Notes under the pieces: model-generated
Told to the model about the DNA's origin: nothing
What the model saw: only the letters and a program-made list of their open reading frames with translations
Databases searched by the model: none
In this document: positions 22,691-35,289 of the stretch, piece after piece
How positions within the stretch are numbered: the stretch's first letter is position 1
How the letters are laid out: each line of letters starts with the position of its first letter
Position numbers and translations under genes: made by a program
DNA from: Laburnicola sp. R22_1
Taxonomy: Eukaryota > Ascomycota > Dothideomycetes > Pleosporales > Didymosphaeriaceae
Direction of reading: 5' to 3'
NCBI GenBank assembly: GCA_014281115.1
Contig: JACONQ010000003.1
Location: 3,348,001-3,412,000, forward strand
Length of the DNA stretch: 64,000 bases

Positions 22691-25600
22691 CCAACAAAAT
22701 CGTGTCGGTTGCAACAATTGTCATGCCTCTGCAGTCAATGGAAACTAAAAGATAAATTCAACCAAATGATGGGCCTGTTGGCGGGCTCTAAAAAATGGAC
22801 TGCAACGCGACAATGTGGTTTTATTAGAGGGGTGCGGGTTTTGCGGTCGCTGGTTACTGGGTTTCTTTGAAGAAAAACGAAACTTTATTACCAGGGGCTT
22901 GCAGAGTAGGCACTCCATAATCACAACTCCAAAATCTCCAAAAGGAAGTTAGGCTGTTGAGTGGGCTCGAAAAGATTAACGACAAAGGTCTCACCCAAAA
23001 GTCTCACGTAGATTCCTTAGCACAAGTATTCCAAGGTTTGCATTTCCTTTAGGCCTCGATCCTGAGGTACCATCTAAAAAGTAAAAATTATCTTTTCTAG
23101 GTGTAAAATTAAATTCTCTTGATCTGAACCTCCCGAGGTCTTCAGTCAGAGGAACTAACACATCTACCTGAATGACTTATAGACCAGCGAGTTGAGTGAA
23201 TATCAAGCCTATGTTTTTTTGGTCTCGCTAATTCTTCAAACTTTAACTGCGGGTCTATGAAAATAGAAAGCCCTGCCAGTCATTGGGACTAGGCAGTTAG
23301 TTAAGTGACTCATGTTTCTGTTCTCTAAAACCCAACTAGAGTATCGCGATGTCTGCAGACAGATTATTTTCAAGTGCAACAGAAATAGAAATCGTCTCTC
23401 CGTTAGTTGAGGGGCGAAGATTTGCGACTCCGCTAAGCCTGTCTGTAGACGTTAAAATTAAACAACGAAAAGTAGATCCTCTATCTAGAAAGGTTCGTGT
23501 TGTGTAGGCACAAACAACCATCCCATATCTTACTAATCTGTCTTCGATTATTTCAATTCGATCTGCGCCACTGGTTTCTCTCTTACTTACCCCCATACCC
23601 GAGTTAATAAGATAAAAAAGAGTTAGAGGTTCTGCGTATGGTTCGCCATAAAGCAGAATTAAGTTATATGTATCTTACTCTTTAAAAAACAACGCCACCA
23701 ATATATGTTAGGCGGGGTTCTTCGACCCTAGAAATGCTTTTACACTAGAGACTTTGTATTAAGCCTTTGACTTAGATGTGGAATTTATTATTATACGCCT
23801 AGAGGAAGTTAATGATGAGCACCATCTCACGCTTTTTGACTTTTGACTGCTTATGGCTTTATGTAAGCTTAGCCGAAGTGCTTATAGGAGGTATAAATTC
23901 TTAAAACTATCGCTAGTTTTCTTTACTACACCTAACCTATTACTATTAAAATACAGATACAACGGCATGATACCAAAATGGATGCGGAATTGGGTAATGG
24001 CGCCGCGGTCTAAAAATGCGACAAGAAGACGCCATGAGTGGCTGTTTTGGCACCTTCGATAGAAACATAATTACCAACCTTATATGGGTCTCTTGGAGAA
24101 CATAGAAAAAGGCTGCAATGGCGTCCAAGGAGAAAACACGGTACCTTAACGATGATTGTAATTATTACCACTACTATAGACACTGTCCTAACTGAAGTTT
24201 GAAATGCACTCTACAGAGATCAGACGATTCTAGAGGGTTTGGGGTATAAGTATTAGAGCTTTGCCGTAGTATTCTTCTATGCAGGCCTTCCACGTTTCAC
24301 GTCCGACTTCAGAGCAATAAAAACGAAGAAGCGAAGGTTCATGCCTGCCTTGGAAGAGAATCAAAAATTGATAGCATGGCAACGAATGCTTCCGATCCGG
24401 TAACAAAATCTGATCGAATGCGCTCATATGGAAAGTGCGAGAACAAGAAATAATCTAAATATAAGGAATAGAAAGTAAATGGTTCTTGGAGTAAAGTTGA
24501 CAAAGTATCATTCGGTCATGATTATCCTCATCTCTTAGTTTCGTTGAGTCACGAAATTATATTCTCATATAAATCACACGTCCATCATCCGAGCCTAATT
24601 CGCTTAGACGCTGTCTATTTAAGTCTGCCCTAACACCACTATTGTTTCTTTCTTACACGCACGCTTCGCGCTAGAGACTAATAATAATCTCTAAAAGTAA
24701 AGCATCCAAATTCCATGTGAGCCTGAACTCTTTGGAAAGCTAAAATATGTAGGATAAAAATTGAATATCGGCGCATAAAAACGCAAGCTTTCCAAATGAT
24801 GGTGCAAAGACTTGTGGTAAGACGTGACTCAATTGACGCACAAAACGCCAGTCGCGAACATTTGTTCTCACGTACAACTCTATTAGCAAAGGAATGAAGT
24901 TTTTGGTGGAAGTTGATGGTGAACTCTATCATCATCATCTTCCATTTTTCAAACTATCCTTGGCGATCGAAACGGTGCTATTGGGTACGGTGCACTGGTA
25001 TAAAATGTGCCGGGTGGAGCCTTCTAATTGCAACACACTCACTAGAATATCCAATCTACTTCAAATACTGGGGACTTCCAACTATGTTGTAAAAAACCAT
25101 AGAGGAGGACATTATGTGCTTCCTGCTGTTGGGCTCTTTGTCTTACGCCCTAAAATTCTCCAGAGAAGTGCTATGTTGGTGTTCCGACGCAGCACGTAAA
25201 ATGCTAATTACGAACTCTAGTGATACTTTTGAAGCGGAATGTTGATCGAACGGCCCAGTCTGATAGGCCATCAAGTTGGCTAAAAACTTGCATATTAGGT
25301 GGTGGTGTTGGTAAGAGCCAGTGTGCGTGCAACGTTCTATGTGTACTTTTATTTGCCAGCGTTTGCCTAAGTAAATCCAACATGGACTTGTGAATTTAGT
25401 TCTAGAGCAAATTATTTTCCTAATAGAGTTGCACAAGGCTTTTACAAAACTATAATTGCTTTACAAAGGCTAGAATGCATGTTTTAAGCGTCACCACACT
25501 GTTTGGTGGTGCTACCCATTATTCTATACCTTCTACGCCGCTATGACTGCTAGTAAGCAAAACTCTTTCGGCAAATATCGACTGGGGCTTTAAAGATCCA

Positions 25601-26630
25601 CATGTTTCTAATGTGAGAGTTCCGTTTAGACATAGGTCTAGTACGCGGACACAGAAATGCTCAGAACATTGTGTTAGATTCCTGTAGTTTCATACAAGTT
25701 CCAGTCGCGTATACGCATCTTCTCTCTCCTTTTAGTTTTAGAAACTTCGGTTGCCATCTACCATATGGATACAAATATGCCATTATACTTCCAACGATGG
25801 ACATAACTCACACTATGGGTAGGGTCGATTTATCTTAAACCCCCAGGACAGCGCCATAGAGACGCTTGTGTATGAATTTTTACACAAAAACACAGAACCA
25901 TAAACATTTTTAGAAAACAGTTATGTTCGTTTCAGGAGGTCTAAGGACGAAGACCACACAGACAGTCCACTAGTATATATATTGCGTTGTGAGCCAACAA
26001 ATTAAGGGCAAGAGTTAACTTTTCGTCTCCATTGATCGGACCGAAAACGTTTTAAATAAAACGATGGACCGAATCTCGGGACACATGTAAGTGATATAGC
26101 CATTCTTTTTTTTGGCCTTTTTTGAGAACAGAAATCAGAGGCATTGTCAAAGGATTTTAGCACCCGCAGAACAACAAGCATGAGCTGGGTGCAGTGCATT
26201 TTTGGTTCCGTACACTGCAATTCTTTTAGGTTTTGTCTCTTCCAGTCTCGTACTTATATCTCAGAACTGCGCACGTCCCTCCATGAATGGACAGTGTCGA
26301 TTTTTTAATATCGAAGATGTAGGAGCATGTTAAAGAGTCTTCGGAGCTTGCCAGACAAGAGAGAGGCTTTTGTGCTTTGCACACACGCGATTGGGCACGG
26401 AAGCGAAGAGCATGATTGCGATAGACGGTTGATTAAGATCTTCTGCCGCCATTTTGATGAATTGAAAGAATTTTCCCTGAAGGAAGAGCGGCAAACATCA
26501 TCTGGAAGGTTATGTGCTACTAATATAATCCTAGTGGGAGAATGTTGTGTCTGCTCTGTTTCTTGGGTTACAAGCAAGTGACAAGCGTAGAGTAAAGTTT
26601 TACTTCAACGGCCCGTCCATGTTGCAGTGT
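22690..26630 (-). repeat. Decayed repeat DNA, minus orientation
   Basis: Read on the minus strand, this stretch shows the same type of unit as 3,757-8,124. Examples are TTTTCTCCTTGGACGCC near 24,130, TTCTCCAAGAGACCCATATA near 24,090 and CATGGAATTTGG followed by CTTTACTTTTAGAG near 24,690-24,710. Copies are more diverged than in the left block. Short open frames on both strands (up to about 100 codons) resemble no family and are not called. No gene is supported in this 3.9 kb. Confidence 0.45.
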
Positions 26631-26632
26631 TA

Positions 26633-27956
26633 CAGTGCCAAGCCAAAAGTCTGTTCCCCCAACACGCTAACGCGCGTACACCAACACCAACACCCTATTT
26701 TCAACACTACATTACTCCACCAATATGAGCTCTTTTGGTGTAGAAATTTCAGGAAATCGTCGCCGCAATGCCGAATTATCTGTCCAGCAACGGGATTAAT
26801 TTATCGCGAAGTGTGAGGCGGGCGCGTCATTGCGGGAGTTGGCTGAGGAGTTTAACTGTATGCGTCGCTTCATTAACAAAACACTTTAGAGATATGGAGA
26901 ACAACACCACAATCAATCGCAGCCTTAATTAGGGCGTCCCTAGGCGCTTAATACACATGACAAGCGTGTACTCTATTGAGAGGCACGAAAAAACCTAAGG
27001 ATCGAATACCCAGCCCTCCTCCGCGAGGCCTCCCTCCGCCGCATCTCTCGAACGACTGCATATCGCGCATTGAAGGCAGAGAGCCTGACCAACTTCCGGG
27101 CAGCGCGGAAGCCCAAGATCACTCGCGCGGTGGCCCAGGAGAGGCGTCAATTCGAACGGGAATATCGCAATTGGGATTGGCGCGGACAGCCCTTCTGGTT
27201 CTTAGATGAGTGCTCTATTTAAAGACGCTCCGGCGGCACATCTATATGGGTTTTTCGCCTCCCACACGAGAAATGGAGACATGAGATGATCGAGGAGACA
27301 GTTATATCAAGATCTCGCGCGGCAATGGTGTGGGCGAGTATCTGGCTTGATTAGAGAGGGCGGGTTCGGCGGAGTCCCTTAGTGATCATGCCCAGGGACC
27401 TAGCAGCTCGTTGCAAAGGATACAGCGCATGGAGTTATATTAAAGCTCTACGCGAAGGACTCCTCTGTAATTATTACGCAGGAGATATCTATATGCATGA
27501 TAACGCGCCCATCCATAGGGCGCGACAGTCGCTTGATTTTTTGGCGGAACACGGCATACAACCGATTGAGTGGCCGCGTTATTCCCCCGACATCAACCCC
27601 ATTGAACATCTCTAGTAGTCCCTTAAGAGAGAACTCTATAAGCGTTACCCCAATATGGGCGACCTTAGCGACGGCGACGAGGACTTTGAGACCTTCTGCG
27701 CGGCGTTGAAAGATTGCTGGCGTAGGATCCCTGATTCGCTGATTCGCAAGCTTATACTTAGTATGCCGCGCCGCCTACTTGCTCTCCGGCGTGCGCGCGG
27801 GTATCAAACAAAATATTGATCAAATAATTATCTCTATATCAATTATCAACTCTCCGGGAGCGATATTGGGGGTGCCGGAGCGCTCTGCGCGACGGGGTGG
27901 TGATGATGGCGGACCTCGCTTACCCCTGCGGGGAACAGACTTTTGGCTTAGTACTG
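26633..27956 (+). mobile_element. Tc1/mariner transposon, complete
   Basis: The termini start CAGTGCCAAGCCAAAAGTCT, and the right end is the near-perfect inverse (27 bases including GTTCCCC). TA flanks both sides (26,631-26,632 and 27,957-27,958). The length is 1,324 bases, normal for Tc1-like elements. It interrupts the decayed minus-orientation repeat. It carries far fewer transitions than the pogo and LTR elements, which suggests younger age or lighter RIP. Confidence 0.9.
26725..27819 (+). pseudogene. Tc1-like DD34E transposase with about nine in-frame stops
   Basis: The frame is 365 codons from ATG (MSSFGVEISGNRR) to TGA, without indels. The N-terminal paired-like HTH (SLRELAEEFNCMRRFINKTL, about residues 33-52) is followed by the DDE_3 core: FWFLDECSI (first Asp), IYMHDNAPIHRA (second Asp) and YSPDINPIEHL (Glu), with 34 residues between the second Asp and Glu. 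All three catalytic residues are intact. About nine stops replace Gln or Trp codons, for example at the LW after NPIEH. The long stop-free stretch (27,382-27,615) covers the catalytic domain. Inactive in this copy. Confidence 0.9.
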
Positions 27957-27958
27957 TA

Positions 27959-30560
27959 GAAGCGTTTAGAGCCAGAGACATCAATGGCACGGTGGGAAGT
28001 CTTAAATTTGAAGAGCCGGATGTTATACGAGTGTATTCGCGGTATTAGCGAGTGTCTCGACATAAGGGCTATCCTCCGGAATGATTTGTATCCTAAGAGT
28101 GGTTCTCCCATAGCAATTTAGTGTGGATTTTGGATGCGCACCAGCGTCAACCATAATACATGTCTCAACTCGTTTTGCATATCACCACCGGAAAGACCAG
28201 AACAACCATAATTCCATTTTATTCAACTTTTAAAGGATTGGGTCACATTGAGAAGCCTCTTCAAGCTTTGTATTCCAGATCTCATGGAGAAATTGGGGAA
28301 AAACGTCAGGAGATATAGGAGGATGCGGGTGCGCTGGTCAGAAAGGCGGACGTTGTGCTTCAGAGTTTTGCATTTTAATGTTCTCGCCAGAAGGACCACA
28401 AACATATTTCCGTTTGTGATGTTTTTCAGTATCTGTCGTCTCACAAGCCAGAGATGGCCTCTTTGCCCTTGCATTTCAGTCCCCTCCATAGCTGTTTCGT
28501 GTTCTTCGTTTTTTAGAAAGAAGAGGTGGTAAGTGCGCTGTAAAAAAAGGAGAACAAGAACCCATATATATAGTCGCAGAGCATGATCTGTTTGTCGTGT
28601 CATTGCTGGAAGACACACAACCATCGCATCACTCGGGTATTGTTTTAGTATAGTATCTTCCAAGAGAAGGAAAACATAGCCGGTGGTCCTTTCATTTTGA
28701 ATCCCCCTCCATAGGGACGGTTTGGTAGTATTTTAAAATAAGGGGATTGCCGTGTGCCGGAAGAAGAAGCACGGGGTGCATGTAGATACGCTCTTTGTTT
28801 TTCTTAATTAAGAGCCGCCGACACAGTCTAGGACATGGTTCTCCTCCTCCACAAATTTGACATACTAATGTCAGTTCTGTTTTATACAGCTCTCTCCATG
28901 TGTAATTTGTAATCCACTTCTTGAATTCGAGATTACAGGTGTGTGGAGAGGAAGACGTGTGGAGCCACCTGTGGTCTTTTATAGAAAGCTAGCAGAGGGG
29001 CAAGAATATTAGGAGAGTAGATTTCTCTTTAGAGTTCTGTATGTGCGGAGTCGTGTACTAAGAGTCCCGACGCATTCATTTGCAGGAAGTAGGTTTTTCA
29101 TGTGTGCTATTTGGGCCAGACACTTCTCGAGACATAAAAAAAAGTAGCCTTCGATTTAATCCTGCGCTTTTGGTGCAAGGCATGAATATGTAAAGATTAT
29201 ACTTCGGCTTGGAAATTCCCACGTGGACCGACTGGGCAGGACATTCTGTAAATTTCTTTGTATCTTGTATCCTAGACTTCACAAAACATAAATATAGCAT
29301 CCAGAGGTTTATACCCAGGTTCAGCGGGACATTTAGATGAGAGATCGAAAGTTTTCGTTGGAGATCATAGCCAGACCGGAAAGGACATGAGGACAAGGAA
29401 TCCATTTTTTTATCCCCAGACCGGGCTGGACTACTGTTTTTCGTGAATTGCTTTTAGTGATTAACGTCTACTAGACATAGAGCAAACATGACATATACCG
29501 CGTAGAGTTTAGATTGGGAAAGTTTCTGTTATGGGGAAGAAAACACGGTGGTCGCTGCTGGTTTTATGTTGTTGTAGAGTCTGGGGCAAGGCATAGACAA
29601 GTGTGATCGCCTTTTTTTACGCGTCGATGTTTTACTGTCCTGTGATGTTGTATTCAATATTGCAACACGGAGTCGACTTTAGCTGGCAATATGTCCTGTA
29701 TCTGGAAAGGACATAAGGCAACTAGTGAGGGCTTTCAATTATATAGAATCCGACAATGGACATAGTTCGACATCCTAAGGGTTTTACGTCTTGCGTCTTC
29801 CGACAAAGCATATGGTATATTGGCTGGAGTTTTTATAGAGACGCTTCGTCCAAACAGAACATAGAATCTGGTTTGTCGACTTTTTATAGGATTTTTCAAA
29901 ACTCAGCTATACGCTGTCTTGGTTACTTTTCTGACTCAGGTGTCAACTCCGAGACAAGGCATCATCTGGCAATACCACATTTTTCAAGGCCAGAGAAATC
30001 CGGCAGCCATAGGGCGATAGACAACGCGTTTTAATAGTTTAGTCGCTGTGTCCAGGAGGAACATGCAGCGATGGCCCAATGCCTTAGGGTTGCTAAAAGT
30101 TCCGACAGGACATTCTTTTATGTGTCGGAGCTTTAAAGACCAGGTAGAGCGTTTAAGGAGAGCCGGTTGATTTTGTGAGAAGGAGGGAGTCTGGTCCATA
30201 TTCTAGCAATTCTGCAAATTTTGTACACTAATCGTGCAGATTAAAACACCATACTCGATGAGTTTCGATAAATTCGCCTTTTCTTGAATTTTTAAAACCG
30301 GCAGACAAGGACGCCAACATGTGTGTGGTCGTTGTATATTTTTGAGAAGCATGCGTGCGAACAAAGAGCTTTTAGTTTGAAGACAGGGAAGTCCAACATG
30401 TATATCGTGGTTCTGTATTTTAGAGAAACATGTAGGTTAGCATCAGGGATTTTAAGTCCGAAGCCACGGACGTCCAACATGCGAGTTGTTGTTCTATATT
30501 TTAGAAAAGTATGCTACTAGAAGGTGGTGTGTAGAGTACAAGTATTAGTATGGAAATTTG
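27959..30560 (-). repeat. Decayed repeat DNA, minus orientation, up to the gene-rich boundary
   Basis: On the plus strand the inverse unit recurs as TTTTAGA or TTTATAGA, followed 20-40 bases later by GTCCAGGAGGAACATG-like blocks (best at 30,040-30,064). Similar blocks occur near 28,505, 28,980, 29,450, 29,680, 29,830 and 29,880. The most regular part is 30,297-30,520. No protein family is recognised. A sharp rise in GC begins at about 30,590. Confidence 0.5.
30297..30520. repeat. Three tandem units of about 81 bases
   Basis: Units starting near 30,298, 30,379 and 30,460 each hold GACGTCCAACATG-like and GTTCTATATTTTAGAGAA-like blocks. Reversed, each unit splits into about 48- and 33-base subunits ending in CTAAAA. 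It therefore looks like a higher-order form of the repeat that fills the surrounding DNA. Confidence 0.7.
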
Positions 30561-30827
30561 TAGAGCTTTATCTTCAACAACCGTCTAATACGGGTGTCGA
30601 GACGGGTGAAAGCGGCAAGTCAGACAAAGCATGAGTTGAAGGTGCACGTGAGATTGCGCTGCCAAGTCGGCCCGAGCTTCTGCCCTCCGCACCGCTCTCA
30701 TGAGCGCGACACTCAACCAGCACCAGCGGCACCGCGCCCGAGTCACTCAACCTCAACCGCCGGCAGACGACGGCACGACACCACCGACGCAGGGCCCGCC
30801 TGCAACAACCCTCCCCCCCAGCACGCC

Positions 30828-33800
30828 ATGGAGGACGGCGGCGAGGATCCCGCCCTCGCCAGCGCTTTCACCGTCGAGAGCCAGCGCCTCGAGCTCGACT
30901 TCAGCTTCTGCCCGCGGCTCGTCAAAGGGAAAACCACCATCACCATCCAGCCGCAGTCGCCCAAGCTGCGCTGGATCCGCCTCAACTGCCGCCAGCTCAG
31001 GCTCACCGCCGTGCGCCTCGGCGGCCGGGATGCGCCCGCCGAATACCACGACCTGTACCAGCATCTGTCGCTCTTCCCTAGCGCCAACATCCACCAGTAT
31101 CACTTCGTCCGCGAGCGCCTGAGCCGCCACGAGCTGGGCGACGAGGACGAACTGGTCATTCCGCTGCCAGCGGGCCTGCGCGTCCACGAGCGGAGACAGG
31201 CCGAGACGCAGGAGGTCGTGTGCGAGGCGCTGGTGGTGGAGATCGAGTACACACTGGACCAGTTCCGGGACGGCCTGCACTTCGTCGGCGTCGAGGACGG
31301 CGACTCGCGCTACCCCCATGCCTACACGCGCAACGCCATCACGCCCGGATTCGCATCTTCCTTGTTTCCCTGCGTCGACGACGGAAGCACGCGATACCCG
31401 TTCGAGCTGTCGGTCAGGTACCCGCGCACCGTGGCCGATGCCCTCTGCCAAAGCGGCCCCAGGGATGACGGACCGCGGAACAGTGGCGCACACAAGGCGG
31501 ACAGCGTCATGAGCGGCCCCGACGACGACCACGAACTGTCAGAGGAGGAGCGTGCACTGGAGATGCGGGCCGTCTGCTCTGGCGAGCTCACCGACACTGT
31601 GAGTGTGCTTCTCGGCATCCTGACCGTCCTGCTAACCTGGACAGATTGTCGACCCCAACGATCCCTCCCGCACGACATCGAGCTTCAAGATAGAGACCAA
31701 GCTGAAAGAAGGCGTCCTCCCCCAGCATGTTGGTATCGCAATCGGGCCCTTCCAAGAAGTTGATCTTTCTCAATATCGCGACGAGGCCGAGAATGACCGC
31801 CTGCAGGATCAAGCAGTCAGGGTGCACGCTTTCTGCTTGCCCGGGAAGGAAGATGAACTCAAGAACAGCGCCGTCATGATACCGGCGACACTGGACAGCT
31901 TTGTCGATTGCTACCAGACATATCGATTGGGCAAATCCTATCAGCTGGTTTTCGTGGACGACCTGGACTGCGACACGGCTCACACCATGGCCCTCACCAT
32001 ATGCAGCTCCCGGCTCCTGTATCCGGACACTGTCTGGGAGCCACAGGAACATACAACGAGGGTGCTGGTACATGCTGTGGCTAGCCAGTGGATAGGTGTG
32101 GACGTGATCGCACAAGAAGCGAGCGATCACTGGATCATAGTAGGCGCTTCATGGTTCATGACCGAGTTCTACCTCCGAGAATTGTTTGGACGCAACGATC
32201 ATCGGTTTCGCCAGAAGCTAGCAGCCGACAGAATCGTGGAAATGGACATCCGGCGACCCTCCCTCTACGATCTGGGCCGATATCTCTACCTGGACCCCGG
32301 CGAGCAGGAATTTATGAATCTAAAAGCCTTGGCCGTGCTGTCTATTCTTCACAATCGCCTCGTGAAGGCGAGTGGGAAAAACGGCGTAGATCGATGTCTA
32401 TACAGACTATTGTTGAACCGCGCCAGTGGCGGACTGAACAATGGCGCCATCTCTACCGATGCTTTTATGGTGCTCTGTGAGAGAGTAGGTCATCAGAAAC
32501 TCGACACCTTTTTCAAACAGTGGGTATATGGATCCGGTTGCCCAACATTTGAGTGCCATCCAACCTTCAATAAGAAGAAGCAGGTTGTGCAGCTCACCAT
32601 AAGGCAGACACAGGCTACAAGGCAAACACAGGCTTCAACATCATCGTCATCATCAACAGCAACGTTCTCCATGGACTCAAAGTCCTCTGATCCAATCGAT
32701 ACCCAACCCGCGTCAAACTTCATGCGGGAAGCCAAGGAACGAATCCGAGGCTTCCTTCCGGACTCAGAATGGCCTGCTTTCGTCGGGCCTATGACTATCC
32801 GCATCCACGAAGCAGATGGAACACCGTACGAGCACATTGTGGATATCAACTCGTCAAATGTGCGTGTTGAAATACCTTACAATACCAAATACAAACGCAT
32901 CAAGCGCAACAAGCTAAACAAAGAACGGATGACGGCTGCCCAGGGCGTCGACGCAGGTGGAGAGATGCAAGACGAAGTCACCATCTACTCCTTGGGAGAT
33001 CTTTACTTGAATCCAGAAGAAGCGAGTACCTGGAAAATCGAGGACTGGGCACCCGAGATTGAACAGAAGATGGAGAACGAAGCATACGAGTGGATCCGTG
33101 TAGACGCCGACTTTGAATGGATCTCCCGCATTTCCATCAATGACATGCCCTCGTACATGTTCATCTCGCAGCTGCAACAGGACAAAGACGTCGTTGCCCA
33201 GGCTGAATCGATCCAGTACCTCGCTCGTAAACGCGGCCATGAAATCATCTCTAGTTTTCTAGTGAAAACACTCATGGACGGTCGATATTTCCATGGCATT
33301 CGGACGTTGGCGGCCCAAGTCTTGGCTAAACAGTCCTGTCCCAGCGGGGATGGGGAGGCCGCCTTGATCGGGCTCTTTCATCTCAAGAAGGCTTTCCATA
33401 CCCTTTTTTGCGACCCAACCACGCTCATGACACGGCCGAACGACTTTGGCGACCGAGCCATGTATCTTGTTCAATGCGCCATCGTAGAAGCAATCGCCAA
33501 GGTGAAGACCGAACCAAAAGAATTACCCGATAGCAAAACTGTAACGCCAAAAACGCCCTTGGAAGTCAAGCAATTCTTGCTAGATGTAATTCGCCACAAC
33601 GACAATCGAGGGAATGATTTTCGCGACGACCGTTATCTGGCAACCCTTATGCGTGGCCTCACTGACTGTCTCATTGGCTCAAAGTCAGCTGCACGAGCTG
33701 ACGACGCCGAGGTCGATCTTATGGCCGAAGCAGAAGAGTATGAGTTTAGGAAGAAAGCGATGAGCGAAATTGATCGACACAAACGTCTGGATGAATGGCT

Positions 33801-35289
33801 TCCGACTTATAACAATGTCTCCACCATGACCGCGCTGGAATGCGATGTCAGACTGATGATCAATGGCATGAAGCCGGTGAAAGTCTCGGAATTTTTGCTC
33901 TATACTCAGACAGGCAACGCTGAAAACGTACGGTTGAAAGCCTGGGATTGCCTCATTCGCCTAGGAGCATTCAAAAACAAGGACAGTGTCACAAGATACA
34001 TGATCTACGAGCTTCATGCGGATCCGTCTCCTTACTTTCGAGCTCAATTACGCCGCATATTGGGCACTGCTATCGGTCAAATCGCGCTCAAAGAGGAGTT
34101 CGTACTGGACCCTTCCACCTTCGACGGCGGCCTTCAGATCGAGGGAGACCAGGTACAGAGCGTTGCCAGGGAGCAGTTGGAGCGCCAGTTGCTGCTAGAC
34201 GCTGCCCTACGTGGCCTGAAGACCGATCTGGCGCACAATGAGAACCTAGAACAGTCGCTTGAAACAGCACTCAAGGCGAAGACATTGTCCTTGAGCGACG
34301 TGTCCGAGCTTTTGGATTTGTGCGAATTGTTCGTTGACCCGGTCAACGAGCTCAAGGTCACGCTCAAATACCCGCGGTACTGGAGGGTGGAGAGACTTGG
34401 CCCTGAGCTCACGGCCGACGAAGAAAAGCCTCACCTAATTATGCGCTTCGTTCGTGGCGAGCGTGTCCGGACGCGAATGATCCACCCGCATCCAAATGTT
34501 TATACTACACCCTCTGTGGAGCCGCCGCGAACAAAGCCGAAAATCGTGCTCAAAACGAAGAAGCTGGATGATCCACAATCCAGACAGCCAACTCCGGGCC
34601 CAGCTCCTACATCTACTCCAGCAGATTCACTGGAACCTGCGCAAGATCCTTCAGCGCGAAGGACCTTGTCGTTTGCTGCGGGCGTTCAGATCTCTCCGGT
34701 GATGAATCTTGAGAGTCCTGCTTCCGCGTCTCCGCAGGTCAAAGCAAATGTACCCTCACCGCTTGCACAGCCAGCACGAACACCGGCGCCGACGCCCGTA
34801 CTGACTGTGGAGCCATCCGCGCCGATGGAAGGCGTCGAGCTAACTTCTGCTCCACCAGCCGAGCCATCCCCTCCGCCTGTTCCGCTCCCGCCTCCGCCTC
34901 CAGCTCCCATCGCAACTCCCGTTCCCGTCCCAGCCGCCATCCCCACACCCACCCCAGCAGAACCCGCCAAACCGCCCAAACTCAAAATCAAAACCAAAGC
35001 GTCCAAGCCACCCAAGCCCCCAGCCGCGCCGAAATCGAAAAAGAGCAAGATTGTGAAATTGCAAATCGCACCCGAGAAGCTCGCGGACAGGCTCTCTACG
35101 CTCGGAAAAAGAAAAGCGGAACTCGACGTCGATCCCCGGCCGACGAAACGGCAGAGCACGGAGCCGCCGCTGGCGAACGGAGGCGCTGGTAGGAAGAGCG
35201 GATTGGTTGCGGTGGAGAAGACGAAGGGGGAGAAGCCGAGGCTGCTGGTTAAGATGAGGGTTGGGAGGGGGAAGTTGCCAATTCTTTGA
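30828..35289 (+). CDS. TAF2: TFIID subunit TAF2 (peptidase M1-like)
   Basis: Two exons, 30,828-31,598 and 31,645-35,289, give 1,471 residues. The 46-base intron is GTGAGT...ACAG with a GCTAAC branch site and is in phase. TAF2 is a TFIID subunit that contacts the initiator region of RNA polymerase II promoters in the nucleus. The N-terminus (FTVESQRLELDFSFCPRLVK) matches the TAF2/M1 N-terminal beta domain, and the M1-like domain follows in exon 2. The zinc-binding HEXXH of true aminopeptidases is replaced by HAVASQW at about residue 400, as is normal for TAF2. HEAT-like repeats fill the middle. The last 300 residues are Pro-rich, then Lys-rich (KPPKLKIKTK). I chose ATG 30,828 because homology begins 15 residues after it. 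An in-frame ATG at 30,594 would add 78 low-complexity residues. Confidence 0.93.

Noticed and set aside
30297..30520. CRISPR-like look of regularly spaced repeats
   Set aside because: A eukaryotic locus with only three units of about 81 bases and no conserved-repeat/variable-spacer structure. It is a tandem repeat.
30594..30827. In-frame upstream ATG for TAF2
   Set aside because: It would add 78 low-complexity residues without homology, while the conserved N-terminus starts 15 residues after ATG 30,828.
30753..31532. A 259-codon antisense frame under TAF2 exon 1
   Set aside because: It mirrors GC-rich TAF2 coding DNA and has no recognisable domain.
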